64,000 bases of DNA from Ilex aquifolium. Taxonomy: Eukaryota > Streptophyta > Magnoliopsida > Aquifoliales > Aquifoliaceae. A model generated the notes under the pieces. The model ran no database searches. It saw only the letters and a list, made by a program, of their open reading frames with translations, and was not told where the DNA came from. Shown here piece after piece: positions 9,305-21,072 of the stretch (position 1 is its first letter; every line of letters begins with the position of its first letter). A program made the translations under genes and the position numbers. The stretch is taken from positions 14,843,501-14,907,500 of the forward strand of contig OX637401.1 in the NCBI GenBank assembly GCA_951799425.1. Reading direction: 5' to 3'.

Positions 9305-10436
9305 CAAGGTGTGGTCATTCCCAACCATAACACCATCAGGACAATGATAAGAATGAATAAAAGTGAGATTACCTAGGTCACCCATAATATGATCAGTCAC
9401 TCTAGTGTCGAGGAACAGGGCAAAATCTTGGGAATCGATAACCGTCATAGCAGCAAGTGCTTGAGGAGTACTATCAATAGAATACAAGTGGTTGAATATG
9501 TTAAATCACTTGAGAGCGGTATGATTGCGTTCGTTGCAAATTTGACAGATTGGTGCGTCTTCCTTAGGACTGTTTTGGACCGAAGGATGATGGCGAGGTG
9601 CATTTGTAGTGGTGAGCAGGTTGTTTATTTCCAATAGGTTTGAGAAAAACCACGGCCTTTGGACATGAAGGTTGTTAATCTGTGATTGGGTGAGGAGCCA
9701 CCATAATATTTCTTGTATTTGTTGGAGTGCTGAGTGGAGCATTAGCCATAGAAGGCCATTTGCTGGGCAGGTGGTACATCAAGCTTATAGCGGTCGGCAT
9801 AACTTTCCAAAAGTGTAACCACATAGGAGTAGGGAGGAACGGGAGGATGAAGCATCATGATGGTAAAAATTTCATAATCTTTACCAAGGCCATTAAGCAA
9901 CCACCATTACTTTTTGTGATTGAAAACTAGTTTTTCGATATCCTCAAGGTCGTCACAAATTGACTTAAAACGACACATATAAGCAACCAATGTGTCAGTC
10001 CCTCAAGTCATGGACATGAGACGCTGCTTGAGAGCAAGACTCTGGTCCGCTGAAATGCGAGCAAAAGCATGAAATAAGGCAGTTCAGACTTCAACGGTTG
10101 TGTTGAAGCCAACGACAATGCCAAGAACTTTTTCGGAGAGAGTAGTAGTGTGCCATACGTTAACAAAGTCTTATTTACGCCACTGGACAAATGTGAGATT
10201 TGATTGATATCAGGAAGAAGTGCTGGTGGGGGTTTGGTATCACGGTTGATAAAACCATGGATATCATAACTCTCAAGGATGTTAAGCATTTGTGTCTTCC
10301 ACAAAAGGAAGTTGGTGGACGAGACACGCAAGGACACAAAATTAGTGACATTTTGTGTCACGGGATAGGGTTAAATATCGATTGAGGTAGAGGAAGGAGA
10401 ATGGGAAGACATGGTGGAAGAAGAAGAACTGGACAT
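9305..10436 (-). pseudogene. Copia-A gag and protease relic, unit 1
   Basis: Starts at the ATG at 10436 (MSSSSSSTMSSHSPSS), with a stop soon after. It then reads VSLRVSSTNFLLWKTQMLNI and GFINRDTKPP, the N-terminal gag domain of copia elements. Later frames give the zinc knuckle CQICNERNHTALKC and a protease-like LDTRVTDHI, where copia normally has D-(S/T)-G-A-TDH. Frameshifts and stops make it non-functional. It lies 3' of an LTR and PBS on the same strand. The empty site for copia-B is CCACC near 9698-9702. Paralogue pieces are 33289-33876 and 38592-39329. Confidence 0.75.
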
Positions 10437-10480
10437 GCTGAAAACGAAAAAATATGGAAAAAAAAAACTCTCTTAGCTCA

Positions 10481-10498
10481 CCGTTAGCTCTGATACCA
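10481..10498 (-). promoter_or_regulatory. Primer-binding site of copia-A, unit 1
   Basis: The minus strand reads TGGTATCAGAGCTAACGG. This is the initiator-tRNA-Met-complementary site of plant retrotransposons, directly after the LTR end. In unit 2 it has mutated to TGGTACCATAGC (about 39380-39397). Confidence 0.85.
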
Positions 10499-10676
10499 TA
10501 AAGACTTTTGAGGAACACTCTTTCTCACAGTAAATTTAAGAGAGTGGTTGTATTCTATTAAATAAAGAACCTTACAACATGTATCTATACCATTTGATGG
10601 GTATTTACAGTACAATAGAAAATGACAAGATAGAGAACTAAAAAGATAATGCCTATCTATCTATCTCCAGTGTACA
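10499..10676 (-). mobile_element. 5' LTR of copia-A, unit 1
   Basis: About 178 bp. It ends immediately before the PBS on the minus strand. The start is placed at TGTACACTGG (10676), giving a TG...TA LTR like copia-B, but the outer end is not confirmed by an empty site. The unit 2 counterpart is 39398-39576. Confidence 0.6.
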
Positions 10677-10946
10677 AGCTTTTGAAGTTTTAAATAGTTG
10701 CGTTATCAAGGTAGGGGAGAATGTTTCCAAAATGTACTTGTTATACGTGATTTTGACATTGAGGTCACATTTGTGTGGGCAGATTGGGATAGGGTAGCAC
10801 ATGACTCAAGTGTTCTAAAAGAAACTGAGTGATCCAGCTAATAATTTTCTAATTCTTCCTCCAAGTTAGATAGTAATATTTAATTATTGTTAAAAAATAT
10901 TTATTAGGATAATTAATTTTAAATTTGTCTTGCATATAAGTATTTT
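10677..10946. other. Non-coding spacer
   Basis: No gene recognised. It aligns closely with 39577-39846 in unit 2. Confidence 0.55.
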
Positions 10947-11706
10947 TTATGCGATGCGACATATATACATACTTGTGGATTTATGACACGCTTTCGTAAT
11001 GTGCGTTATTGGTATCAAGGTCACCGAACTATGGTTCAATAAGAGATGAGGCATACAAGCATCTAGAGAAAGGTTAAAATGAAGAAGGATCCCTTTTTGA
11101 ATTGACACGACAGAAAGCATGGAAGCATGTGTTGAATTCCTTATGAGAAGAAGAAGGAATTGATAGGAAAAGGTGAGCATAGTTAAGAGGTTTGAATTTA
11201 GGATTAAAAAGATGCTTGGTGAACTTAACTTCAGAAAAATTGGGTAAAGTCTTATCAGATTTTAGACAGGCATGTACTTCGATACCTATCGATGATAACC
11301 CAGTTAAGTGAATAGTGTCAAGGATAGATGAAGACATCATACCAATGTGGAAGAGCATGGCATTGCTAGACAAGGACCAGAAACACACGGCTGTCCCAAT
11401 CAACCACCGATTCACGGATAACGAAGATATGAAAAACTAAATCAAATCATATATCCTTTATCGCCTCCATTGGGGAGCGAAGTATTTCTCCATTCTCTCT
11501 ACCCAATCAATCCACTGGTGGTCTAGGTTAATCCAAAACCTTTGAGGATGTCTTGATCCTAGGACTTGCATTAGAGATGGGATTGATGGAGCATTAGGGT
11601 TTTCCTTCAGAGACAAGATAGAAATCTATGAGTCCTTCGGAGACATAGGACTTGGAAGAGGGACCAAGAGCAAGGCTTGAACACAAAATACCCACGACTT
11701 AGGCAT
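10947..11706 (-). pseudogene. Plant mobile domain (PMD) protein relic, unit 1
   Basis: From a possible ATG at 11706, minus-strand frames give MPKSWVFCVQ. After stops there is a W-x-W-like stretch, then CFWSLSSNAMLFHIG and SSSILDTIHLTGL. The last parts fit the aminotransferase-like plant mobile domain (FW-x-TF-F--GE-T-TLEDV--LTGLP) found in MAIN/MAIL proteins and in TE proteins. The relic carries RDPSSFLPFSRCLYASSLIEP-type sequence in the unit 2 copy. At least two in-frame stops lie between the parts, so it is non-functional. Whether it came from a host gene or a TE cannot be told here. The family call is from memory of the motif. Confidence 0.5.
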
Positions 11707-12888
11707 CTTAGGATTAATTTTAGGATAGACTTGGTGCTTGATGGCTAATTTATCAGTTTGTTGTGACCTAGAAATCTTCAAAGATGAATAAAAGTGTCTT
11801 GCTTTTTGTTAATCTTTTGTTTGTCATTTTACTTGCTTTTAATCATCCAAGGAAGTCCTAAAATAAGGTGTTTGAACCCAGAATCAAGAAGTCGCCTCAG
11901 ATCACTCTATTGAAGGATTGCGTTGTCGATTGCAATAAAAAATCTTTTATGGAGACCAACAGACTCGTATGCTAGCTCTTTTTATTTTATGCTCTACTAT
12001 TGTTTTGTTTGATTAATTAAATATTATATTTTATGTCTAATACTAGATCTCATACTATACAACAACCTCAACTTTAGTACGGTATATGTTCTTCATTATT
12101 TAACTATTGATTTTGCTATTGTTCGTAAATTACTGCTATTCACATATTAGTCACTTTCTGTTCATGCTAGTATACTACGTCCAGGTTGTTTAAATTTAAA
12201 AGTTAATATGTTAATTAATTTATGCAACTATTATGTCTATACAAACTGTATAATTTGCTAATTTCCCCAACATCGATCCTTTGCTAGTTGTTTACACTCA
12301 TGGGTCACCCAATAGCTGCAAGGCCGAAAGAAAATTGATAAAAAAAAAAAAAAAAAAGTCCACATTCATAATTTAACAAAAGGGTATCACTACGACACCC
12401 ACAAAAAATTCTAGTACTGTATTGAAAGTTACTACTTTTAAGGTTAAAATATACATTTTAAATGTGAAATTACAAATGTTTGAGGTAATTCATGATCAAT
12501 CATGAATTATTTCAATCAATTATAACTTGACCTTAAAATATTACAACTTTTAGTAAGGTACCTCATTCGATACCGTAGTCCTTGTTTTTACCATTAACAT
12601 ACGTTGATCTTGACCATTGTATCCTTTGGTAGTTGTTTATAGTATTTTGTGCTCAGCTAATAAACGAATACAAATTTTGAAATTTAACGTGGATGAATTC
12701 CAGCTATGTCTTTGGTCAATTCTAGTATCAGTTGGCGAAGTTCCAGCCAATGAATCATATTGGGCATTTTTCATTCTAGCTTATTATTTCCCGAGTCAAA
12801 CTAGTTATTTCTAGTTCACTTATGCGGTGGATACTTAATGCTTGCCTTTTTCACAAGAAATCAAGATGTTGTATGAGGTTTGGATCTT
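11707..12888. repeat. Distal module M, copy 1
   Basis: AT-rich, without coding potential. It is homologous to 40606-41800 (close) and to 17680-19270 (more diverged). It ends in TTTGCCTTTTTCACAAG followed by GAGGTTTGG, and then the copies diverge. It marks the distal end of the tandem duplication unit. Confidence 0.75.
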
Positions 12889-13421
12889 TGTAGATCGGAG
12901 GAAGAAGATGAGAGCACTTTGTAGATCGGAGGAAGAAGATGGGAGAACTTGGATAGTCTTTCTTCTCTCTCTCTCTCTATTTCCAGATTACTTGGCTGAA
13001 GAATGGGGAAAAATATGATTTTGCCCCCTTTTTATACTTCTCAATTACTTGGCTTTCGTTGCGCCACACGTCTCATTTGATTGGTTTAATTTTATTCCGA
13101 ATCAATTAAATCCCGCCTTGTGTTAGGTTCAGTGTATTTTTATTGAGCTAAATTTAAATTATTTTTTGGATTTCGTGAATAAAATCTGATAGTATTTATT
13201 TTAGTCGTGCGATGACCGATGGTCTTGTAAAATGCAATTTGACTGTCTTAGAATTCGACGAAAACTGACTGGGTAGCTAGATTTCGCGATACAAATCTAA
13301 TAGTGAGGTCCTTTTCTTCATCTAAGTTCTAGAAAATTTAGGTTTTCTACTCGTACCGTAATGACTAATTACTATTTTCTCCTTTTTAATTAAGTTTTAA
13401 TTTTTCTCGGGTTTTACATCT
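12889..13421 (-). mobile_element. Fragment of chromovirus-type LTR
   Basis: About 530 bp homologous at low identity to 17188-17640, ending ...CGGGTTTTACA. On the minus strand this is an LTR start TGTAAAACCCGAG. The other end is truncated at the module M junction, where TTTGTAGATCGGAGGAAGAA occurs twice in tandem. Confidence 0.55.
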
Positions 13422-15168
13422 TGGGGAGAGGAGAGAGGATGGAGATGAGATTGATTTGGGGGATAAAAATTGGGCTTTTGATTTGGCGAAGGAAAAAGAA
13501 AATGTCTATTTGTGGAGCATGTGTTGCTACGAATAAGAAAATGACTTAAACGACATTGGTTTACAAAAAGTTTAAAAGCTATTTTTTGGCGTTTGAGTTA
13601 AATGTCAGTATCTTCCAGAAATAAGTGGCACAAATGTTAGCATTTACTATAAAACGTGGGGAAATATCTATTTTTATTGGGACTTAGATAAACATTGGCT
13701 AAGAAAACAAAAGCTATTTTTCTATAGTGAGAGCTTATGTTAAGGGATAAATATGTAAAATGGTAATCTCCATTAATGCTGTTGTTGAACAAATACTAAC
13801 TCGGACAAAAACAAACAAAGTGTCAGTGTAGTTTCATATAATACAAGGAGTGTTTTTGAAGATATAACAATTTCCAAGAGGGTGGATGAAATTTTCCAAA
13901 TAAATTGAAGTTTATTTTCCCAAGGGCAGATTAAATCTCGCAGTCTCATATCAGGCAAAAAAAAAAATCCCATGCTTCTTTCATATCATGCACTGATCTC
14001 GACCTTTGGACATGTTCTTTGTTGGAATTTCATAAAAGTTTTAAAATTTTCATTTGTTATTATTTATTTTATTGTCTTTAATTACCCTCTTTTAATTGAG
14101 GAAGTTAATGGGCTGCCATAAAATTTATTTTAATTGGGTGATTTTTAAATGGATTTTATGATAGGAGTTATTAATAACATATGGATGTGGGTTCCACATG
14201 CCTATGAAAAAAGGCACATCTAATAAGTCCTATGTGTGCATGAAGGAGATCTTTTTCCTTCATATTGAAGGCAACTTTGTTTCATTTCATGTTTTCCAAT
14301 TTCATACTTTTTATATTTGTATTTCTTGAGCAACTCAATTCGAATAAGGTTCACCCCTACTTTTTAGTGGGTGTGACCATTGAAGTGGTGTTGTTGCAAG
14401 GATTTGAGTTTGATCTTAGAGTCGCTAATGTACATCCATACCCTTATGTGAGAAGACTCAGCTGATTTAGGACAGTGCTTACACGACTCTCCGGCTATAT
14501 GTGAACCATTTTCTAAAATTTTGGTGGATAAACAATAAATGACACATGTCCAAAGATTGAATCAGTCAAAGAGGATTGCCACTAGCATTTGTTTAATCAA
14601 AAAAAAAAAAAAAAAGATACTGCTAGGCAATGTGGCTTTTTAAAATTCAAAGACAGTGACAACCCCTGCAATGGAGGGAATGAAATGGTTATTTTGGAAT
14701 TAAAAAAGGTAGTAGTTAATAGTTATCCAGGATAAATGGCTTTGAAAGTCTGGGAAGCAATAGTTAAAACAAGAGAGAAACAAAATAAAATTGTCTGAAA
14801 AAAGTCAATATAACTGTCGATGAAAAGATGCTTGTAAAAGAGGCATTAATTACAAGAAAGAGACGCGATCAAACCCACAAAAGACCCACGACCGTAAAGT
14901 TACCAAATAAAAAATTAAGAAGTAAGGGTAATAATACTACTAGAATCGAATTGAAACAAATCAATCTTCAAGCTTAAACAAAAAGAGATCAATTGTAGGT
15001 CAATTTCAAACAACTTTACCTTCAAATTACAAATATAGAATAAAAAAAAACTCACAAATATACAAATCATTGTCAATTTGAGGGTGGTCACAACAAATAA
15101 TATCATAGCAAATAATTAAATAACACATACATAAAATTAAGAAAAAATTTGTAACGGTGGGATGTGCT
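13422..15168. other. Unassigned AT-rich stretch, perhaps hAT interior
   Basis: No gene recognised and short frames look accidental. If the solo LTR at 15169 inserted in a hAT element, as its right flank suggests, this stretch may include the rest of that hAT. No left hAT terminus was found. Confidence 0.4.
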
Positions 15169-17640
15169 TGTGACGCCCCAAAAATAGGGAGTTATTTGTC
15201 AACCCGTTGATCATCCATTAACTCGCAGAATACCCGTGGATACCGTATTACCAATCTCACGCCGTTATGCCCCATTTATCGGGATTCATAATTTAACAAA
15301 ATTCGGGCAGAGTCTCCCTAGTACCGGGCACTTCCCAAAATGGATAACCTATATATGCCTCATCACATGACCCATCCAGGGCCTCATATACATCAATTAA
15401 ACTCAAATATTGTCCCTTTATATCATTAGAACAAAAGGACTCAAGGCCCGAAAGCGTAGGAAAAACATTCTTAAAATTTCCGGAAGGTTTTGCCCACTGG
15501 AAAAGTTCTTCCGGAAGGTTTTCATCGACCTTTTGGAAGGTTTTGCCTATTGGAAAAGTTCTTCTGGAAGGTTTTCATCGACCTTCCGGAAGGTTTTTCC
15601 TGTTTTCCTACGATTCATTCCTTTTTCAATTCCAATTCATTCCCAACTTATACAACATCAACCCAACTTATATAACATGTATTTATGCACCAAATATAGT
15701 TAATACAAGTTCGATTACAATTTATTTCATACAATTACTTGCCCAAAAGGAATTTACATGAAGCTTTACAAAACTAAGATTTAAAAGCCACATGTCAGCT
15801 TTTCTTCAACCATGGGAGCCCAATTGAGATTCATCTGCCGACGTGTATCTGACACCTGAAATTTTTTCCCATAAAAGGGTGAACCACACTCAATAGGGTA
15901 TCTCCTAAATAGACACTTCCCAACCTAGATGCATATGAAATGTTCACATGCAACATTTAACAAGCAACAACCATTCCAATCAAGAATATGCAATTCAATG
16001 ATAGGAATTACCATGTCATGCCATGAAATGAGATGAGACTCACTCATGCAATTTCAACTCGAGCCCTCACTGGATCCCACAACACATACTATGTCATGTA
16101 TTTAAAACCGGACATTCCAAGCCCCGCCATAGATGTTGTACATCCAATGACCATTTTAAAATCTCCGGGTCTTTCTTGGGGTGGGTATTTATGGACTTAC
16201 ACCAAGGGTAACCCAACCCATACGGAATTTATGGATTTCCACTTAGGGTTTTGTGTACACCCACACACTTTATGGACCAAACCAAGGGAGTGCGTACCCC
16301 AACTATCGGGTCTTGCACCCGAGGGATCTTCTAGCCCTTCTTGCTAACCCCGACCCTATTTACCATGCAAACCGTGCGACTCAGTCAGATCTTCAATCCA
16401 ACCTTTCCGAGCCCACCCATCATTCACCATATGTGGTGTTTGATTACAACCATGCATACACACCCCCACTCATGCTCAATGTTCATGAATGTGATGCCTC
16501 CGTGCATAATGCAATGTAATGTACATTTGCAATACAACAGTCATGTCCAATATGCTATAATGCTATATGGCCCAATTAACCACACATCAACATACTCCAT
16601 GACAATTTATATCCTAAGCATATAATCACCATTATCATTTCAATGTCAATATATCAATAAACATATATTAACATTTTATACTCAACAACAAATCACAAGT
16701 ATGTATATATCAACATTTCGTACAACACAATTTCTAAGCATGTTATCACATAATCATGATATCAACACACTAAAATCATTAAGGCCTCATGTAAACACAT
16801 AACATGCCCACACACCACATTTGTCCAAGAAATTACATGCTTAGCAATTTCTAATTATCAATTCACACTAGGATTAATTTTTATTCATTTCCAATACCCA
16901 TTTCATAACAATAGGCAATTGTTAATAATTTCTAACAACCTACCAATTCCATAAATTCACCCTACGTTGGAAATAAACCTAATTAGGGAGAAAACCCTAC
17001 CTCTTGAAGCGTAAAGAACAATTGTAGGAAGCTCCAAGAACCCGCTTCTAGCCCAAAGCCTTAGCTTCCAAAAATCCCGATTCTTTAAACTTCGATAAAA
17101 CCCGTGTTTTTTGGTATAGCCGCGTAGCCCTCAACGAGAGGAACAACTTTTCCTCTTGGCTCACGTTGATTTAAGCACCCAATATCCGTAGATCGTAGAG
17201 AGAAGGTGGAGAGCTTTCCTTTTTTTCGTTCTCTTCCTCTCCAACGTTGAAGACCAGCTGAGTTGTGGGGGAGAAATCAGATTTTTTCCCCCCTATTTAT
17301 ACCCTTTAAATGCTTGGCCCACAATGCGTCACACGATCCTCTTTTTCTGGGTCCATTTTCGCCCTGAAACGATTAAATTTCGTCCCGGTTCAAGTTCAAA
17401 ATATTTTTATTTTAACTTGCTTTAAATTATTTTCCAACTTTCGAAATTTTATTCAAAAATTCGTTTTTGGGTCACTCGAGACCCGACTACCTCGTAAAAC
17501 GCGAGTACGAAGAATCAAATGGTGAAGTCCGTTTCATCATCCGAGCTCTAAAAAAATTCAGGTTTTCAACCCGTACCAAAGTGACAATTTACCGTTTTGC
17601 CATTTTTCATAAAAAGTTCAAATTTACCCCGGGTTTTACA
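15169..17640 (-). mobile_element. Solo LTR of chromovirus-type gypsy element, 2.47 kb
   Basis: On the minus strand it starts TGTAAAACCCGGGG and ends GGGGCGTCACA, a form known for Tekay-like plant chromoviruses. The flanking 5-mers are GTGCT (left) and GTACC (right), each one C-to-T or G-to-A change from GTGCC, so they are plausibly a decayed TSD. No PBS lies next to it, so a solo LTR is the simplest reading. Several long plus-strand frames inside (15410-16625) have no recognisable domain. Lineage placement is from memory of LTR termini. Confidence 0.6.
15475..15600. repeat. Tandem repeat with TTCCGGAAGG palindromes in LTR
   Basis: A unit of about 60 bp, built from TTCCGGAAGGTTTTGCC, GGAAAAGTTC and TTCATCGACC, is repeated about twice, with five copies of a (T/C)TCCGGAAGG-like palindrome. 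Confidence 0.75.
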
Positions 17641-17674
17641 GTACCCCCCTTGTCCACACATAGATCCGCCCCTA
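17641..17674. mobile_element. hAT terminus remnant next to the solo LTR
   Basis: The reverse complement reads AGGGGCGGATCTATGTGTGG, then ACAAGGGGGG. This matches the CAGGGGCGGA(G/T)C termini of the hAT elements at 8307 and 27448. It suggests the solo LTR inserted close to the end of a hAT. It could be mistaken for a polypurine tract. Confidence 0.6.
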
Positions 17675-17679
17675 ATTTT

Positions 17680-19270
17680 TTTGTTAGTTTTAGGATATAC
17701 TTAGTGCTTGAGGTTGATTTATCAATTTGTTGTAACCCAAAAATCTTTCAAAGATTAATAAAAGTGTCTTTTCTTTTGCTAATCCATTGTTTTGTCATAT
17801 TACTTACTTTTAATCTGTCGATTATCGTCATCCAAGAAAGTCCTTAAACAAGACAATTGAACTCAACATCAAACAGTCGCCTGAGATCACTCTGTCAAAG
17901 GATTGTGACTATACATCACAGGAGAAAATCTTTTGTGGAGACCCAACATACTCGTAAACCAACTCTTTCTATTTTATTTATGTTTTGTTTGATTAATTAC
18001 ATATTATATTTTATATCTAATACTAGATCTCATACTATGATAACCTCAACATTAGTATGGTATTTGTTCTCCATTATTTGACTATTGATTTGGCTATTGT
18101 TCATAGAATTATTGTTATTTACATATAAGTCACTTACTGTTCATGCATGCTATTATACTACTTTCAGGTCGTTCGAATTTAAAAGTTAATCTGTTAATTA
18201 ATTTATGTAGCTATTATGTCTATATAAACTGTATAATTTGGTAAATTTCCCCAACATCCTTTGCTAGTTGTTTACATTCATGTGTCACCTTGCAGCCGCA
18301 AGGTCATAAGAAAATTGAGAAAAAATCCCAGGTTCATACTCTAACAAAAGTATCACTATGGCACCCAAATTTTTTTTTAGTATCGTACCGAAAACTACTA
18401 ATTTTAAGGTCAAAACACACATTTTGAATATGAAATACAACTATTTGAGGTAATACATGATTGATCATGAATTATTTCAATCAATTGTAATTTCTCTTTT
18501 ATAAGTTGTAACTTAACTTTTAAAGGTAATAACTTGACTTTTAAAAATTGTTACTTCCATGATCGCTTACGACACGTGTTGACCCTCTCTTGCTCATGTT
18601 GTTCAGTTTCCCTTCCTTTTTCTTTCTCCTATCTTTTGTTTTTATTGATGAAAAAGTGGTTGTCCCTCCGTTGACCATTTGACCAAGGTGGCCATATTTC
18701 CTTTATTTTGTTCTCGTTCCTTTCATCCCGCAAGCTCAATAGATGGATTTCTTCCTTAATTCTGGGGTTAAAGAAGCGAAATTGTTTTCTTCTCCTTATA
18801 TAATAGTTCCCTTTAGAGTTGTAAATTATACTCCAAAAAATTATTACTTGACCTTAAAATATTATAACTTTTAGTAAGGTATCTCCTTCGGTATTAACAT
18901 ACACTAGTCTTGACCAATGTATCCTTTGGCAGTTGTTTATACTATTTTGTGCTTAGCTAATGAACGAATAAAATTTTTAAATTTAACATGGATGAATAAA
19001 GAGGTTATTCTAAGGTTTACTTGACACCTTAACTTCATATGATAAGAACAGAACATATTGGTGGTGGAAAACATGAATTCCAACTATGTATTTTCTCTAT
19101 CCTTTGGTCCATTCTAGTATTAGTTGGCAAAGTCCCAGGCAATGAATCATATTGGGCATTTTTCATTCTAGCCAGCTTATTATTTCCTGTGTCAAATGGG
19201 TTATTTCCAGTTCATTTATGTTGTGGATAATTAATGTTTGCCTTTTTCACAAGAAATCAAGATTTTATAT
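17680..19270. repeat. Distal module M, diverged copy adjacent to gene copy 2
   Basis: Homologous to module M at 11720-12888 and 40620-41800 but clearly more diverged than those two are from each other. It has about 300 bp of extra sequence at 18540-18835. Its left end starts inside the module, so it is truncated. No coding potential. Confidence 0.75.
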
Positions 19271-19582
19271 GAGGTTTGGAGTATGTTAATTGGGTCCTCC
19301 CAAACTCTACACTATCAAAAACAAAAGGAAAAAAGAAAGGCTAAGGTGAGAAATAAAAAATAGACAGCAAGATAGTAAATTTTTCAGCAAAGAACTCCCT
19401 TATTGTTTGTTATTTATAGAACATGTAATGCAGATATTGATTACACATATATGGCTCAATGACAACAAAAGAAGGAAAACATACTTAAAGCCTTGATAAC
19501 AATATCTTATTCTATAGGCATTCTTGGCGCCTTTTTTCTTAAACTCGATATCTTGTCCATTAGGTAATGGTGATGGAGATGA
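19271..19582 (-). other. 3' flank of gene copy 2
   Basis: Homologous to 41940-42232, the 3' UTR region of copy 3. The AATAAA poly(A) signal of copy 3 (42029-42034) is AATAAG here, near 19398-19403. Confidence 0.6.
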
Positions 19583-20061
19583 TTATGGTAATGGTGTCGA
19601 AATATAAGGTGGTGGTGGTGGTGGTGGAGATTTCAAAATAGATGGTGGTGGTGGTGATGTGGTGGTGGTGGTGGTGATGATGATGGTGGTGGTGGTGGTG
19701 GTGGAGATTTCAAAATAGAAGGTGGTGGTGGCGGTGGTGGTGGTGGTGTCAAAATATAAGGTCGTGGTGGTGGTGGAGATTTCAAAATAGAAGGTGGTGG
19801 TGGTGATGGTGGTGGTGGTGGAGATTTCAAAATAGAAGGTTGTGGTGGTGATGGTGGTGGTGGTGGTGGTGATTTGAAGCTATAAGGTGGAAACTGAATA
19901 GGCGGAAGCTGAATAGGCGGCAAAGGCGGCAAGTGAATAGGCGGCAAAGGCGGCAACTGAAAAGGCGGTGTAGCTGCCACATTCATGGCCATCAAGCAGA
20001 TGACTAAAGTGTATGGTGCCATTGGTGGCCAAAGCGGCTTCGACCAAACAGGCTTTTCCAT
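19583..20061 (-). pseudogene. Proline-rich cell-wall protein, copy 2 (short, decayed)
   Basis: Starts at the ATG at 20061 (MEKPVWSKPLWPPMAPYTLV). A likely signal peptide ends near NVAA (residues about 14-30), followed by LPPLPPIHLPPLPP repeats, then SILKSPPPPP extensin-like blocks with histidines at the end. A small frameshift near 19655-19665 sends the frame to a stop at 19633, whereas the earlier frame would end ISTPLP at 19583. At about 140-155 codons it lacks the roughly 900-residue SPSP region of copy 3. The TATA box and poly(A) signal are both mutated. I think it is a pseudogene or weakly expressed. An upstream GTG-initiated extension was not used. Confidence 0.65.
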
Positions 20062-20128
20062 ACCTGGAAACACTTGGAAGTAAGGTATGAAGGCTGCTTG
20101 CTGGAGAACTAGATGAGAGGCAAACCCT

Positions 20129-20136
20129 CATTCATA
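20129..20136 (-). promoter_or_regulatory. Mutated TATA box of copy 2
   Basis: The minus strand reads TATGAATG where copies 1 and 3 have TATAAATA. Flanking bases (GGCCAC upstream, GGTTTG or GGTTCG downstream) are conserved, so the alignment is secure. Confidence 0.7.
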
Positions 20137-20854
20137 GTGGCCACAGAGAGACACTTAATCAAAAATTAAACAGCTAATCTTTTGCTGTTGCAAGACCATT
20201 ATCAAAAATTTACTTTTCAAGACCATTACTAGCCTTTTTTGTCCCAGTAAAAACATGTCACGTGTAAAGTTCTCTTATTGTATTATATAATCAATGGTTA
20301 CCGCAGTGGTATCATAACCTTATCCTTTGGTTGTATTATTACATTGACTTGTTTCATTAATTTTTTTGGTATTGGATAACTATATCAATATGTACTATGT
20401 GAAGTTCAGGTTGCGCCCAAATCTTGATGTATATATAGAATCATCCACAAATCACATTGATCAGTTAAACTTGTACGTTATATGAAAAATAAGATTCGAA
20501 CTTAGAACGTGGGGTTTATGCCACAACTTTTGTTCGACCGTGAGCTAATCTGTGCAATATTTAGTGTCATTGAGATCAATTAATTTATTTTGTATCTCTG
20601 CATCAGAGAAAGTATATTTATTTATTCCAAAAAAAACCAAAAAAAAAAAAAAAAAAGAAGAAAACAAAATGATATAGGAAAGTAGGTCAGTTAAACCTTC
20701 CGAAAAAGAAGTAGGTTAGTTAGACACCCCTAGCTAATGGTACTAATATGGTCCCTACCTACTTCAAATGCGCAGTTAAAGTTGAGTCTTACTTCTAACA
20801 ACAGGAAGGTGGGGGACTTACCTCCGGCCACAAATCATCTAAAAAATTTCACTT
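20137..20854. other. Non-coding upstream flank, unit 2
   Basis: Aligns with 114-346 plus 912-1440 of unit 1. The uninterrupted GTATTATATAATC near 20280 is the empty site for the mini-Helitron. An A-run near 20640 is longer than in unit 1. Confidence 0.7.
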
Positions 20855-21072
20855 CAATAGTAGGTTAAGTAGTAATGAAGACGAGTTATAACTCAGATGT
20901 TCTGAATTTGAATTTTGACGATCTTTTGGGGCCAAGTTATGAAATCTCTCATAAATATCTTAGTCTTGGTATGGGTGGTCTACTTTTGATCGGATTGGAT
21001 AGGAGATTAGTTGGGTGTGTATAAATTGGCTCGGACACCCGTGATCATTGAACCAAAAAAAAAAAACATTTG
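20855..21072 (+). mobile_element. tRNA-derived SINE, unit 2 copy
   Basis: 218 bp between perfect 12-bp direct repeats AAAATTTCACTT (20843-20854 and 21073-21084). It starts CAATAGTAGGTTAAG and ends TTGGCTCGGACACCCG plus an A-rich tail. The TSD and the A-tail support retroposition. The family is from memory. Confidence 0.75.

Noticed and set aside
14265..14465. 66-codon hydrophobic frame as a small peptide gene
   Set aside because: Composition of AT-rich DNA, no conserved context and no signal of selection visible.
15410..16625. Overlapping plus-strand frames of 60-104 codons
   Set aside because: They lie inside a solo LTR, have no domain and overlap one another in several frames.
17641..17652. 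AAGGGGGGTAC next to the LTR as a polypurine tract
   Set aside because: The next bases complete a hAT terminus (AGGGGCGGATCTATG), so the G-run belongs to that. The LTR is better read as solo.
20062..20073. Longer start of gene copy 2 from an upstream GTG
   Set aside because: GTG is an unlikely plant start. The ATG at 20061 is conserved in all three copies.
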